NCBI RefSeq assembly: GCF_004027225.2
Contig: NC_044282.2
Location: forward strand, 67,691,787 to 67,755,786
Reading direction: 5' to 3'
From: Strigops habroptila
Taxonomy: Eukaryota; Chordata; Aves; Psittaciformes; Psittacidae
Length of the DNA: 64,000 nucleotides
Position numbers and translations under genes: made by a program. The notes under the pieces are model-generated. The model saw nothing but the letters and a program-made list of their open reading frames with translations. It did not search any database and was not told the origin of the DNA. Shown one piece after another: positions 35,186 to 48,413 of the stretch (its first letter is position 1; each line of letters begins with the position of its first letter).

Positions 35186-38100
35186 ATCTTGTTCTTAATT
35201 ATTCAAATAGCACTTCTGAGAAATGTTCAGATTCATAATAATACTAAAAACTTCCCACAATGGAAAGTGATGCAGAACTCCTGAGTGCTGCTCTGGGGTT
35301 GCATGTAGAAAGGCTGTTCTGTACTATTGCCTTGGAAATTAGATACTGTGATATGCCGTTTCCTTTTAGCAGTCTTGGGAAGCTCTTCCAGGGCTGATAG
35401 CAATCATCTCCAAAGGAAAAAAGTGCACTAACCTCTGGTAAATATCCCTTGAGAGAAGCAAAAACAATCTTGTGAAAGGTATTACTTGGCTTCTGAAGGA
35501 AGGAGCCTTGGTAAATGCTCCTGTTGTTTTGACCCTTCCAGCTGATGGGATGTGAAGATGGGGTGATTAAAGAGGCAGAGCTTGTTCGTAAGAGGGGAGC
35601 TTCTGAGAGAGGACAAAGTAGAATAAAACAGAGTCCCAAGCACTCTGTGTTAGTGGCCTCTTCTAAACAGATTCAGGGAGAAAGTGAGAAGTGAGATGGT
35701 TCCCTGGAAGACCTTTATCCCTGTGAAACAGGCGTGATGGATATGGCTGCTTCTCTCCAATGGCGGGCGCCCACTGCCCTGCCTTTGCGTAGATGCCTTT
35801 CCTCAATGAGATGAATGCCGACTTTGCACTGGCTTGGAGGTGGGCAGACACCTGGAAGATGTCCGTGACGGAGGGACCACACAAGCTACCCTTAGTCAAA
35901 GGGACATCTTTTGGGTCTCTGTTAACTGGCAGATGATTTAGGGCTACATTACAAACATAATGGCTGAGGACTGTGATCCATATTTATCCTGCATGAACCC
36001 TCACCGTCCAGGGCTGCTTCCCCTTTGCTATCAGCATGCAGGAACATACTGATTACTGCTGCTCTTCCATGTAGGATTAGCAACGTGTCTTCTGACTAAA
36101 CACTTTTATGAGGTGTTTTATTTCAGCCTTTGAATGGTAAATACACCTTAAAATTGCACTGACTTAAATTTCAGGACTGTATTGATTTACTAGACTCAAT
36201 TTCATACATGAGCAGGTTGGCTTTTGTTTAGAGGCAGGGCCCATTTCTCTGTGGCATGCCAGACTGGGCAGGCAGACGAGATAAAACACATGCATGGCGC
36301 TATATTGTTAGTCTTTTGCTTCTTTTTAAGCAGTGAAGGGATTAGACGGGGGGATGCAGAGGCTGTTCCTTGTTTTTCTAACACAGTGTTCACTGAGCTC
36401 TGGCTGTGCCCTTTCCATCAAGTCTGTGGCATCCAGGTGTTGGGCTGTGAGCTTATGGTTCATAAAACCTCTGCTCATAAAACCTCTGTTCTTAGGTGCT
36501 CACTGACTTCTTGTGTGACTCCATGCATCTCTTTTCCCTTCCTTCCTCCCATGCTGTTTTATCTATCATCCCTATTCAGGCTGCAAAGTCCTAGCACTGA
36601 AGGAGCTATGCTTCAGCATACCTGCTACCATGGGCTTTCTGACATGACTGAGTGGATACTCCAGACATTTTATATAGCAATATAAATTGTTATTGCCAAT
36701 AATAGTATTACCCTATTTATCCCAAGGCAAGGAAGGGGAACACAAATTCTCTCTGGCAATGCTTATCATCTGAAAGTGTGTGTACAACAATATCCCATGT
36801 GAAATTTCTAAATATGCCATCATCATTATAGGAGCAATGATGCTGCTTGCGGCCAACATAAATGCTAGCAGGGTTTTTCTGAAGTCATGTATTGGTGAAA
36901 TACTGTATTAGTGATCTATGTGTTTACACACACAACTTTTTGCCAATAAGAAAGTGATACTGCTTTAAATAATTGGAATACTGGTTATACCTCATATCAC
37001 ATATAGGAAATTGTATCAATAGAAATACTTGGCAAAAACACATTTGTGTCTTAGTGTTTCTTCTATTTTGAAGTTTAGCGATGAGCGGTGACTTTTTAAT
37101 GTAATATTATAGGGCAGATTAGAAATGGGGTTTGTGCTTTTTTTGCTGGATCAGTAATTCAGCAATTGAAAGCCAGCTGGCCCTGCTCCAACAAAATCAT
37201 TTTGACTGTGGGTTTAAACCAGACAATTCTCCCTGAAGCTCATGCAGGAGGATATGCAAGATCTCAGTGTGCTGCCTTTGACCAGCATCGTTAGATATGT
37301 TAGTGAGACATTGCTAAGCAGAAAACTAGGCACTTGAAAAGCTGTTTCAGGTCTTCACTCTTCTCCCTTTTCCAGCACGGGATGGTTTATCTCCATCCAG
37401 GGCTTTTCCTTTTGCGGAGAATCAGTGGCCACTAGAGGGAGAATAGGTTTTGCGTTTGTCTGGGGCATACATACTTTTTATTCATGTTAAATACATCTTC
37501 TATATGCAGTCACTGACACATAAAACCTGTTTTTCTTGTTCCGCTTTGTGCGATCCTAATCTAATTTTATCTCATTGCAGAAACATAATGAAGTAAGATT
37601 ACAAGCTGTAGTTCTGTTAAAATACTTTGCTTGGCTTGATTGGAGTGTGAGTTGCAGTGAGCATTGCCTAATGCCCTGGATATTATTAAAAAATAATGTT
37701 GCAAGTTAAAGATTACTTAATAATAAATGAGTAATTTCTTATTTGTAAGGGCTATTTCTGAAAGGAACTGGGACCAGGTAACAGTGGCGACTTTTTGAAT
37801 AAAAGAATCTTTCTGATGGTGTTTTGTTTTGTGCTAAATTCTCCCCAAAACACTTTAAAAAATATATACCACTTCCCAAATCTTCCATTTCAAGGTTCAA
37901 TGACCTTGTCTGAACATCCCTTTTCTGATCATGGCATCACTGATTGAAGGGAGTGCTCTAAAGCCATCTGCTAGGGGCCGCATCTGGGAGTGTGTTTCAT
38001 GGGCTTGCTCTCCTGGCAGGCTGTGAAGGGATGTTGTCCTCATGGAGGCTGCTCTGCAGCTGGAGCAACATTGACAGGGATTTCGGAGAGCACGCCGCCC

Positions 38101-38289
38101 CCACCTTTACAGCTGCCTTTCAAAAGAGGTTCAGTCCTGCCATTCTTACTCCTTATTCAGGCAAAAACAGCCTTTGAAGCCAATAATAAAGCTTATTTTA
38201 TTGAAGTGATCAGAGTCAGTTCAATTGATCTTCAGGGGACAGGCAGGAACTACAGGGATGGATGTAAGCAGTGAGCTTCTCATGATATG
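35186..38289. other. Non-coding intergenic stretch
   Basis: No exon or repeat that I can name. A 153-codon frame at about 36.2-36.7 kb (plus) has no domain, no repeat structure and no resemblance to a known family. In this composition a frame of that length is within chance. Confidence 0.5.
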
Positions 38290-38368
38290 GTGCCCCTGCC
38301 CACAGCAGGGGGGTTGGAAATAGATGATCTTTAATGTCCCTTCCAACCCAAACTATTCTATGATTCCC
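38290..38368 (+). mobile_element. CR1 LINE 3'-tail fragment
   Basis: Contains GTGCCCCTGCCCACAGCAGG, GGGTTGGAAATAGATGATCT and CCAACCCAAACTATTCTATG. Only the last ~80 bp of the element is present. Confidence 0.88.
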
Positions 38369-39463
38369 TCAATGGGCTGAACCCTCCCTTGTCCACCCTG
38401 TGCAGAAAACACAGCTTGTATTCATCAGTCAGTTATTCTCTTTGCACCGATGCTTCCCATGGGCTCCTTCCTTCAGCAGGAGCCTGCCTGCCCTTCCCAG
38501 CCCCGGGCAGCAATCTCTTACTGAACCCTTGCCTCTGTTTGCTATTTCTTTTCTGACTGTCTCTTTTGCCCCTTGAAATTCGCAGCGGGACTTGCGCGCT
38601 GGCACGCTGGGTGGTGGTCTTGGCTTACCGGCCCGGTTAGAGAGAAGGTTATGTTTATTTTCATGAGTATCAGGAAAATGGCTTTCCAGACTGCCTAAAT
38701 ATTTCATTCCAGTTGAGAGGAATCCGTAGATCCTTTGAAGATGTGTGTGCCGCCTTTCAAGTACCTCCTAAAATAGTTTTCTTATGGATATTACCATATT
38801 CAGCAGCTCAGACCTACACTGTCTCTTTCCCTAGGGATTACAGATAAAGCCTTATCTTATTAAGAAGGCTGACCCGTACTCCAGTCTGTTTTTCCACTGA
38901 TCCTAATCTTAACATTAAATACAACAAGATTTCACGTAGAAGCAGTGTATTAGGACATAAATGTGCTCTATACTAACTCACAGTAATCTCTTTATTTCTC
39001 TCCAAATTTGGCTTACCCAAATCCTCTAAAATGTTTTCTCAGGGAACATTATTCCAAGAATATATTTGTCTGCTTTTCCCTGTAGATATTGATCAAATTA
39101 CACTGATGTCAGTACAAGGTTTCTCAATGATTTTCAATGTTTTACCTTTGGCTTTGCATCAATTTATATTTTCCCAGGTTCTTCTTATTTTATTCTGAGC
39201 TTGGCTATAACACTAACCTTCATTTCCATTGGAAATCTGGTAATTGCTAAAAATCAGGGAACAGACAATGTAAAATACATGCAGTGATATTATTATGCCC
39301 ACGATCTTCCAGTGTCGAGCCTCAAGCGGTCATTCATTATCAGGTACCCTAAACCCACAGTATAAATTGCTCACTAATTCCCACTCTGAACAAAGGAAAA
39401 GGGACTTTCTGCCGTGAGAAGGAACAGAAATAACACTGGAAATACAGAAAGGTTAATTATTAT

Positions 39464-40192
39464 TCATTTCATGTATGCCATCAACCAAACCTTCTCTGGC
39501 CTCCAGGAAAGTTTCTCATGTGTTTTAATATCTTTCATGCAACTCAAGGCCTCGCGCTGCAGCCTGATGTAGTCCAAGGTGGATACCTGAAGGACATTTT
39601 CCTGCCTTAAACCTAGATACCCTGACAGCAACGATAGCTGAGCTCCTGGGTTTAACATGCCAGACAGATGTCCTTCAGAGCCTTTATCTCTTGCTTGGTG
39701 AGGATGTCAGCATCAGCATCAACTGGCTTGCTTCTCTGGATGCAGAGTGAAGAAGTGTTTCGTGCTGCTAAACTCTGTGGTCCCTCCAGCACTGTGGCTT
39801 GTTGAAGTGCAGCATGGCTTGGGATGCGAGATGCCAATAGGTAGGTGCTCAATCTCCTGTCTCACTGAAAGTCTGGAAGAGACTTCTCTGGGATAGATTT
39901 TGCAGCCCAAAACCTCCTCCAATTTAATGCCAATAAAAGTGATAAAAGGGGTCCCGGAGTGAGGAGTGAAAGGAATGCCTGTGTTAAAAAGCCAGGAGTA
40001 AATGGCAGTGCTGCCTGCAAGGCATTTCCTTGGCCTCGTGAGTAAAACTACACTGGCATCCCCACGAGCTGGACCCTGACACAGCCTCAAAATATATGGG
40101 TATTCTTGATCCCAAGTAGTGACGTGTCGATGTGTCGTGTAAATCTCAGGGTGCTGCCGAGAGAACAGCTCTAAAACTGGCACTGTGATAAT
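39464..40192 (-). pseudogene. Protein-like stretch with frame breaks, unidentified
   Basis: A possible decayed coding region on the minus strand, not identified. The first frame (about 40183-39850) has protein-like composition: LELFSRQHPEIYTTHR, EYPYILRLCQ, IKLEEVLGCKIYP and SSRLSVRQEIEHLP. A shifted frame (about 39830-39655) continues with ALQQATVLEGP and ILTKQEIKALKDICLA. A third frame (about 39655-39464) reads GAQLSLLSGYLGLRQENVLQ, LDYIRLQREALSCMKDIKTH and EKLSWRPEKVWL, then stops. The order suggests one ancestral reading frame broken by at least two indels. An AG precedes the first block, so it could be an exon, but there is no poly(A) and no matching family that I recognise. Chance open frames remain a real alternative. 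Confidence 0.3.
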
Positions 40193-41689
40193 TCATTAAA
40201 TGTTATTAGATCTTTCTGCAGCTAGCTTGCCTATCAAGCCCTATCACATTACCTTTTGGACATAACAGACTGCCTCTGTGTTAATTGAATGATACACCAG
40301 AAAACAGAGCAAACGAGGGAGCTCAGCCACTGTCCCTGAATTGTAAGCAATAAGAACTCAATAAGAAAAAATTATCAGAACATCTCCCTATTGTATTTAA
40401 TAAAGAAACAAGAAATTGCTGTGTTCTGGGATGGTTGGGAAAAATAATGAGTTGAACAATAGACAATCTCATTTCTCTTTCCAACTGTGCAGAAATTAAA
40501 TGTCAACTACAACCACTTATTTTTCATTTCCACTTCTCTGTACCACACTTTTTCTTGTCAGGCTCCTTAGCTCAAAGTGAAGCAGGAAAGGGGACAAAAC
40601 CAACCTCATTTCTAAGAAGCCAACAACATGTTTTAAATGCTAGAGCATATTCTGTGAAACTCATGGGAGCTTTTTGTAATGAGAAAAAGTTTCTGTGTTA
40701 GGGCAAACTTCTATCGTGCAAAGCCATTTCCCATTAATATTTGAAAATAGAGATTAAGAGGCTGTGTTTTTACAGTTAGAGTTCAGGGTGACAATTGTGT
40801 GTCAAAGGAGAAAGTTGCCTTCTGTAGAATATATATACAAATATAAGTAGCACATTTGTTGTTCTATACCTTATTTGCTTATTCCCACATGAAGTATGTT
40901 TAAAACACTTTGAAACTAGAGGTGGAAAGCACAGCAAAAGGAAAATCAGTTCACAGAAGAATTAATTAAGCAATTAGCAGTAGATCAAAGCAGCAGGGGC
41001 AAGCCAGTGACTCTGTGGTTCAGTTCTACCTAAGCTTTGGCTGAAGCCGTTGTGGTTCAGTTCTGGACCAAGCCTAACACAACTTGAAAATGATGATGTG
41101 TCCCCAGTGGTTTGAATCTTTGCTTGATTAATTCCCCCAGATGATCAAAGTCAAAGGCTATTTACAAGCTTCTTCTTTTGTGTGGTCCAGCAGACCACAG
41201 GAAACTTTTAGTGTGGACTTTGATGTTTTCCCATCCTGCCACAACTGCATTGTGGTGGCTTCCTGGGTCCCTCCATGGTGGGGCAAGGAGCTGTGTCTGC
41301 TTTCCTATCCCAATTCAAGGGCCAGTATGGCTGTAAACCCTTTGTACCCTCCCTTACGGTTCAAAGGAAGGTCTGTGTAAGGGGGTGCCAGTGGAGACAC
41401 ACTTCAACCCAGCTAGCCATCTCCCTATATCCTCCAGCCAGGAATCTGGAGGGTCCCTGCACATGTGCTGTCTGCACTGGAAACAGGTCACTACTCCCTG
41501 CACCAGCCCCTCATGGTGCAGCCTCCAAAAATTTGTGCTGGGCATAGGAAAATGTCAAAACCCAGGAAGGTATGCACCTGGAAAGATGGGCAGCGTTCAT
41601 GGACCATGACATCCAGCTGCTGGTTGAGTTGCTGACAGTCCCTCTGCCAAGTGCGGGAGGAATGGTCACATTCTGGTTTGTATTATTTA

Positions 41690-41765
41690 TAACAAGGGGT
41701 TGGAACTAGATGATCTTAAGGTCCTTTCCAACCCAAACCATTCTATGATTCTATGATTCTATGAC
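41690..41765 (+). mobile_element. CR1 LINE 3'-tail fragment
   Basis: GGGGTTGGAACTAGATGATC, then CCAACCCAAACCATTCTATG and two further ATTCTATG octamers. Only the terminal ~75 bp remains. The tail with three octamers is the best-preserved in the window. Confidence 0.92.
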
Positions 41766-44336
41766 TAACACCATAATAACCGTGAAGGTCAACAAGAGGG
41801 CTGGATGCAGGTGACAAACTGGATGCAGATGATAAAGATGCGCGCGAAATGGACCCGCTACCATTTTGTTTAATTTCCCAAACTGTGGCAAGCAGAGCGC
41901 TGGCACACGGCCTGGCACAGCAGTGGTCACTGCTACTGCTGCCAAAGGCACCAAGTCCTGCCATATCTTCTGCAATTGCTGCTGCTGTTCTGCCCGAGCC
42001 GCTGCCAAGGATGATGCTGGTAGCGCCAGCTCTAGGCAACCCTCCTGGGCTGCCCCAGATTCATTATCCCCACCCTGAGCCACCAGCAGCACTGGCTCAA
42101 TGTCCATGGTGTTTCATTGAGGAGAAAAAGGCAACTGCAGGAAAGAGCAAAGGGAGGAATACCAGACCCCAGCACCAGTGGTAGCTCATTAACACTGCAC
42201 AGGTCCCAAGGAGAATTTCAAGCTGACAGCTTGGTGCTTATTTACTTGAAACTGCATGCTGAGGCCTGATGGAAATTGGATAATTCCACTTGGTTAGTGT
42301 GGATTCTCCCAGCATTTGATTTAATTCTTTATACAGTGACATCCTTTGTTTTTCAGTCATCAGGCAGCTTTGCTTGGACCCTCCATTGGGAAGCTATAGT
42401 GAAGCTCTGGGACTCATCAGAGGGCCACTCATCCCCATGAAGAAGTTATCCATGGCAAGCTCTTCCATCTGAATACAAGTGTGAGTTCAAACTGGAGATG
42501 TACAGATGCATTTTGTGCAAAGTGGGTATGAATATAGACATGACACTTTGCTTGGGAATGAGCTCAGGAAAGCAAGCTGTGTGCCTGGATTAAAAGGGCT
42601 GAGTCTGTGTGCTGCTGGGAATGAGCTGTTTATTCCTCATGATTTTGACAGATTGGAAAATCAGAGCATCCAGAGGAGGTGGAGGATTGTCCTGACTGAG
42701 ACAGAGAAGTTCATAACACATCTTTGGTGGGGACAGCAGAAATGACACCTGACTCTGTGTGGCATGTTGGGTGTGAAAAGCCTTGAAGAAGGAGGACAAT
42801 AGTGGCCAAGTGTTTTCTCCAAAGGATTCCCAGAAGTGGAGAGAAGGATAACTTTCCTGATGGATCCATCTGTGACAAGATAATACCTTCTCCTAAATAT
42901 TGCCCCTTTGAATCTCTTTAGCAGCAAGCACTGAGCTTTCTGCATCAAATTAGCAAATATTGATGACAAGCTCCAGCCTGACAGCGAGTCCAGCAGGATG
43001 AGGAGATGCCTGTACTGCTGTCCCCTCCATTGTCTGCCAACTGGAAGAGTATCTCAGAATGCTCAGGTAGAGATCCTGGTTGATGTCTCCTTCTTAGAAA
43101 CATATTTCAAACTGTGATGGGTAAAGAGGTAAGATGTAACCATTGGATGAGTTGTTAATTCCTGCCCTTCCAGGCTATTTACATACAAACACAAGGAAAA
43201 GCAACTGGTCATTGTCATGGGGAAGTGTGCCTCGGAAGGGACTGAATGAAAGACTTTGCACCACTTGTTATTAGTAAGGTCCAGCCTGTCATCTCCTGGG
43301 CTTGGGACCTGTTTTACAACCCCGGGAAACAATGGAATGTACCTGAAGGTGTTTCAGAATGAGCAGGTCCATCGCAAGAGGTCAATTAGGAGCAAGAAGG
43401 AAGCGCAGAAGGTGGTGGTCAGGCGTCAGCCAGGTGCAGCCCTGCTTGTCTCCTTGCCAGCAGGCTGGAGACTCACAGGAGGGACAGAGATCCCACCTCT
43501 GAGCACAAGGATCATTTCTGCTACAGGTGGAACCGACTTTCCCAGCTCTTAGTGAAGGGTAGCAGAGAGGCTCTTTGTGATAACGCAAGGGAAAAACCTT
43601 GGAAATGCTTCATCAACCATATCTGAGCCATGTGTTTATTAATGACACTTAGACCAAAGGAGTAGAGGAGTATTTGGGAATGCATGTGCTGTGGGTTTGG
43701 CTTGGATTTGGGTTTGCAAACTTTGGAGGTGTTTCTGAATATAATATTTAGTTTTTAGAGGCTGACAGCTGTATTTTCCACCAGATTTTTAAGGAAAGGA
43801 GGTTGAGGCACTTGGTGGTGTGTTTACATACCTTTATATTTGCTTTTTTGGGGTTGATATCTACAAAATGTGACCTATGTATAAAAGTCTCAAAAATATC
43901 CCTTTCTGTCAAGGGATTTTGTAGAAGCCAGGCTGAGAACAGAGTGACTTTCCTACAGCCTCAACCCTTCAAACATCCACCAAGCAGCTTAACTACAGGA
44001 TGCAGCCCTAAGGAAGCAGTCTTCCTCCTGGATCCTCTTCTTGTAAAACTTACTTGTTCCTTATTGAAATTGCAGGAGATGTTACATGAGGTGTATAATA
44101 ATTTAGTGTGGCAGACTGAACTAATGAAAGTTTCAAGCAAAGTATTAACCTGAACCAAGGGCAGAAAAAAGAGGTATGCTGACACAGAAATGGGTCAAAG
44201 GAGCAAACCTGTGCTGCTTGTGGATGTACATTAAAGCTGGGCAAATAGTGGTGATGCTGAATGTGCCTAACTCGAGCAATACTGAACTAAGTTCTGCTTA
44301 GTTTTACTGAACAGACTAATCTATCAACTAAATTTT
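41766..44336. other. Non-coding intergenic stretch
   Basis: GC-richer than its surroundings at 41.85-42.18 kb, where Ala/Ser/Pro/Leu-rich frames are open on both strands; this is compositional, with CTG/GCC runs, and I see no family match. The rest to 44.3 kb has no recognisable exon or repeat. Confidence 0.45.
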
Positions 44337-44731
44337 GACAGGCTGAGAGAGCTGGGCTTGTTCAGCCTGGAGAAGAGAAGGCTCTGGGGAGACATTAGGG
44401 CAGCTCCTAGTGCCTAAAGGGGCTGGCAAGAAATCTGGAGATTGATTTTTTACAAGGGCCTGTAGTGACAGGACAAGGGGGGAATGGCTTTAGCCTGCCA
44501 GAGAGGAGATTAGATTAGATATTATGAAAAAATTACTTGCTATGAGAGAGGCTGCCCAGAGAAGCTGTGGCTGCCGCATCCCTGGCAGTGTTCAAGGCCA
44601 GGTTGGATGGGGCTTGGAGCAACCTGGTCTAGTGGAAGGTGTCCCTGCCTGTGGCAGGGGGGTTGGAACTTAGATGATTTTTAAGATCCCTTCCAACCAA
44701 AACCATTCTGTGATTCTATGATTCTATGATC
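44337..44731 (+). mobile_element. CR1 LINE, 5'-truncated, with internal deletion
   Basis: Runs from GACAGGCTGAGAGAGCTGGG through TTCAGCCTGGAGAAGAGAAG and GTTCAAGGCCAGGTTGGATG to three octamer-like tail units. Relative to the other copies it lacks about 20 bp (GTGCTGAGGCGCTGGCACAG) just before CTGCCCAGAGAAGCTGTGG. No coding capacity. Confidence 0.93.
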
Positions 44732-47485
44732 CTATTTTCCTGGCTAGAATTTGCTCTGTATGAATTACAACCCAAGTGGAGGCAGCCCTTCTGCCCTGGT
44801 GCCGGGTTGCAGCACAAACACCCAAGCACTCTGTGCTAGTTACAGCCCACAGACAAGGGTTTGTCAATGCTGCTGGACAAAACCAGGTCTGGCTTCACTT
44901 TCCACAGACTGCCTGCAGCATTCGTGTCCTGGCCCAGGGAAAGAAAGTAAGTTATGAAATAGTAAGTCACTGACAATTGCAGGAGGATGGGGGAGCCTGG
45001 GATCTTTTCCTGCTTCATGCCGGGTGCATTGCAGGTGCATTAGCTGGTCCAGCTCCCATCTGCAATGGGCGCTCACTATGGAAGCAGAAAAGTGTTTTCC
45101 ATTTCACAGGAGGATCTGTGGGGTTTGAGAAGCTCTTTGTATCCCCTAATGGCTGGTGTCACAAGACACAGCATGAGGAGATATACTTACTGAACCCGGT
45201 GTATTTCTTCAATAGCTTTGCTAATCAGAGAGAGATGAAGGATGACTGCCTGAGAGGAGTTAGTAGATGCTCTACAAATTAGGCTGCATATTGGTTGGCT
45301 TTTCTAGGACCCCTAACGAGTGCTGAAAATCGTTACATTTTATTGTATTTCTTTAGCACTGCCTTTTATTCTTTTATCCTGTTATGCATGCGTGTACATG
45401 TCTGCTTTTTTCTTATACACTTTTGAGCTTATTCTTATATTTCTAATGTGTTTGTGCTATTCCCTGTCAGCTTGTCGCACATCTCTTGGATCCTCTTTAA
45501 AGCTTTCAATAGGTTTTAATCAATTTGCCTGATGCTTTGGCAGGGGTCCCCCCGCCTGCACGTTTGGCTGTTGCAGTGTGTCAGTTCCCGTGCTCACCAG
45601 CGTGGTCCTTCACTGATCTTTAAGCAACTACTGCTCCTTCTGTGATTTCTCAATGCCCCCAGTTCTTTCTCTCCCACGGTAGCACCTCTCTGGCACAGCA
45701 CAGTTGATCTCTTCCTTTCTTTTTTAGTGCTCCTGTGACCTCCAGTTTGCAATACTCTGACAGTGACACCGAAACTTCTCTCAACTCTTTTCTCTTGCCC
45801 TCGGAATTTGTCTCGGCACCACAAACTCTGGCTCCCTCCTTGCATCTTTCCCCTGTGCTTGTCCTCTCACATCGCCGAAAACCTCAGGAAAAATCCATGT
45901 TATAAGTTCTCTACTTTCTTTTCCATCTCTAAACCTTCAGAACTGTTTTTAATGTCTGAGTCTTAGGCCAGAGGTCCCGTCTGGCTGCTGAAAGCCTCCT
46001 GGGCCTCCAAAACTGTGCTCTTCTCTCTCCAAATATTGTTCCTTCCTCCTTTTTTCCTATTACTGGCCCTCTATTTCTTCCCCCATTCTTCTCTTTTAAG
46101 CTGCTGCACCAGTGACTTTCTAACCCCTTGCCCCAGACCCCTCTTGTTCTCATCCCTCCTATTCTCTTTCTTGAGCAAATTGAACACATAATGGTTTCTC
46201 TTTTGCTATAAAACCACCTCTTGCACCTGACCTCTCTCTTCAGACATCACCTTATCTCTCAGTTGATCTGATGCACTGCTGGAGACATCACATTTCTGGC
46301 TTCCTTCTTCATCCTCTCCTTTCTCCACCCCATGGAGCTCTGGTTTTCAGCCGTGTTTCCACATCTGATGAGCTTCCACCTCCTCCCCTTTGACCACTTC
46401 CAGCAGTCAAGTCATCTTCCAAAACTCTTCTGTTCTGGCTCTGTTCCTCTGACCTGCCTCCTAGTGCTTCCCCTGCACCTTTGGGCTGTAAACATGGGGC
46501 CTTTCTGTCTCTTTCTTTTCTCTGCTCTCATCCTTTTTCCATCTCATCCATCTATGTTATCCCTGTTGCCACCAGTGCTAATTGCTCATCAGCTGATGTT
46601 TTTACTGTCACCTGCCCTTCCTCACTCCTTCCCCTTTTTGGAGACGATAAGTTGTCAGTAGGAGTCATCCCTAAAGATGAGGAATTTGGGTCTGAGACCC
46701 TCTTCCGTGTCTTGGCAACTTTTTCTTTCGGCTTGTCAAGCCAGTAACACCTTAATGACTTGAATTCAACTATGTTTCCACAGCGTTTTAAACGGTGTCT
46801 CCATCCTGGGTGTAGCTTCCAGGCACTGACAACTCCAAACAAGCAAAAATATTTATTACTGGTGATAATATTACTTATCCTGCTTTTTTATGTTGCCTTT
46901 TTCACAGTTACTTCTTACGAGCCAGATGTCCTGCTGTAGCTGGCTGCTCCCTAAGGGAGGATGTGCTGGGCTGGATGCCCAGGCTGGGTTTCTGCAAGCA
47001 CAGATGAGGGCACGGCTCTCCATCATACACTGCACCTTAGCCTACATTTGAATTTACCCTTTTCTCCAAGCTGACCATAATCAGCTTTTTCTTATTATAA
47101 GGAAAAGATGGAGTCAGCGCTGATACATATTGGGAGAGCTGTTGTGTGCCCTATTACAAGCAGTAAAAAAATAATAACCCGGATTCATGATGTTATATGC
47201 ATAAATATATAAATATGCATTATTATTTGGCTGTGATGCCCACTGCTTAACCATTTCTCTCTGCAGGAAATGTTTCCTCTCTTTGCTGAGACAGTGCCAC
47301 CTCCGTCTGTGCTTTGCCGAGCGCATCCCTCTGAGCAGGGTGACATGGTGGGGTGTCGGATGCAGGCCCTGTCCCCAGCCCAATGGTACCAGCATGGTGC
47401 CTGCCTGGCCTTGGTGGTGTCTCCCTGGTGGCAGCCTGGCAGAGTGCACAGGGATTGCACGCACAGCTTTGTTTTAACACCTCTT
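44732..47485. other. Non-coding stretch, pyrimidine-rich at 45.5-46.7 kb
   Basis: From about 45.5 to 46.7 kb the plus strand is markedly C/T-rich, which produces several long Ser/Leu/Phe/Pro frames on plus and Arg/Glu/Lys frames on minus. These are compositional. I see no exon or identifiable mobile element. Confidence 0.5.
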
Positions 47486-47965
47486 CAACATCTATGTATG
47501 TATGTATGTACATATATATATAACCAAGAAGAAAAAAGATACTAGCAGAAATATACTATTCTATGATTCTATGATGTATATGATTATATATGTAGATACA
47601 TATATTTATGGACATCTCTGTACATGTATCTATACAGACATCTCTCTCCCCCATATATAGGTAATATAGGTGTCTGTGTCTAGGGGTGTGCATATATACA
47701 AGGATGTGTGTATATATGTGTAGGGAGAGATATATACAGGGTGCATATACGGGTATATACATAGGTGTGTATATATATATAGACACTCCTATCTAGATCC
47801 CTATACATGTATTTTCTAATATATAACGGGGAGATACGTATTTATAGGGGTGTGCCTGAATATATATGTGTATATATGTACATATATGTGTATATATATG
47901 CATATCTAGGCATATACACACCGCCTCATAAATAAATGAATGAATAAATAAATAGGTAAATAAAT
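47486..47965. repeat. AT/TG-rich microsatellite block upstream of KIF16B
   Basis: A mix of TATG, TATA, TATATG and TAAA/TGAA repeats: TATGTATGTATGTA near 47.49 kb, many ATATATGTGTATATAT runs to 47.9 kb, and AAATAAATGAATGAATAAAT at 47.93-47.97 kb. Two ATTCTATG octamers at 47558-47573 look like a residual CR1 tail. The block ends abruptly at the CpG island of KIF16B. Confidence 0.8.
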
Positions 47966-48068
47966 ATCTCTACACCGCGGGGGACGGCCCTGTGGAGAAG
48001 CCCCCTCCCACCCCCAGTAATGTCGGTACCAGCGTACTCCTGCTCCCGAAGGCCCCCCGCTCCCGGCC

Positions 48069-48112
48069 TTCCTCCTCTTCTTCCTCCTCTTCTTCCTCCT
48101 CCTCCTCCTTCC
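48069..48112 (+). repeat. (TCC/TTC)n polypyrimidine tract
   Basis: About 44 bp of CCTCCTCTTCTTCCT units with no purine, inside the KIF16B promoter island about 300 bp from the start codon. On the minus strand it gives a spurious poly-Glu frame and on plus a poly-Ser frame. Confidence 0.85.
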
Positions 48113-48413
48113 CCGCCCCGCGGCCGAGGGCGGGTGTCACGGCCAGGAGGAGCAACGCCTTGCGACCTTGTTTGTCCCTGCGCTGCCCCCATAGCCGCCC
48201 GCCGGGGCAGGCCGCTGCGGGGGGCGGGCGGCGGTTGCCGTAGCGACATGGCCTAGGCCCGAGGGGCGGCCTGCGCTCGGCCCCGGCGGGCGGGGCGCGG
48301 GTCGGCGGCGAGGGCCAGGCCGGGCCGGGCGGGGCGGGGCGAGGCCGGACCGGCGGCAGCAGCGGCGGCGGCTGGAGCAGGTGCGGGCCCGCGCGGCCCG
48401 GCGGGGATGAGCC

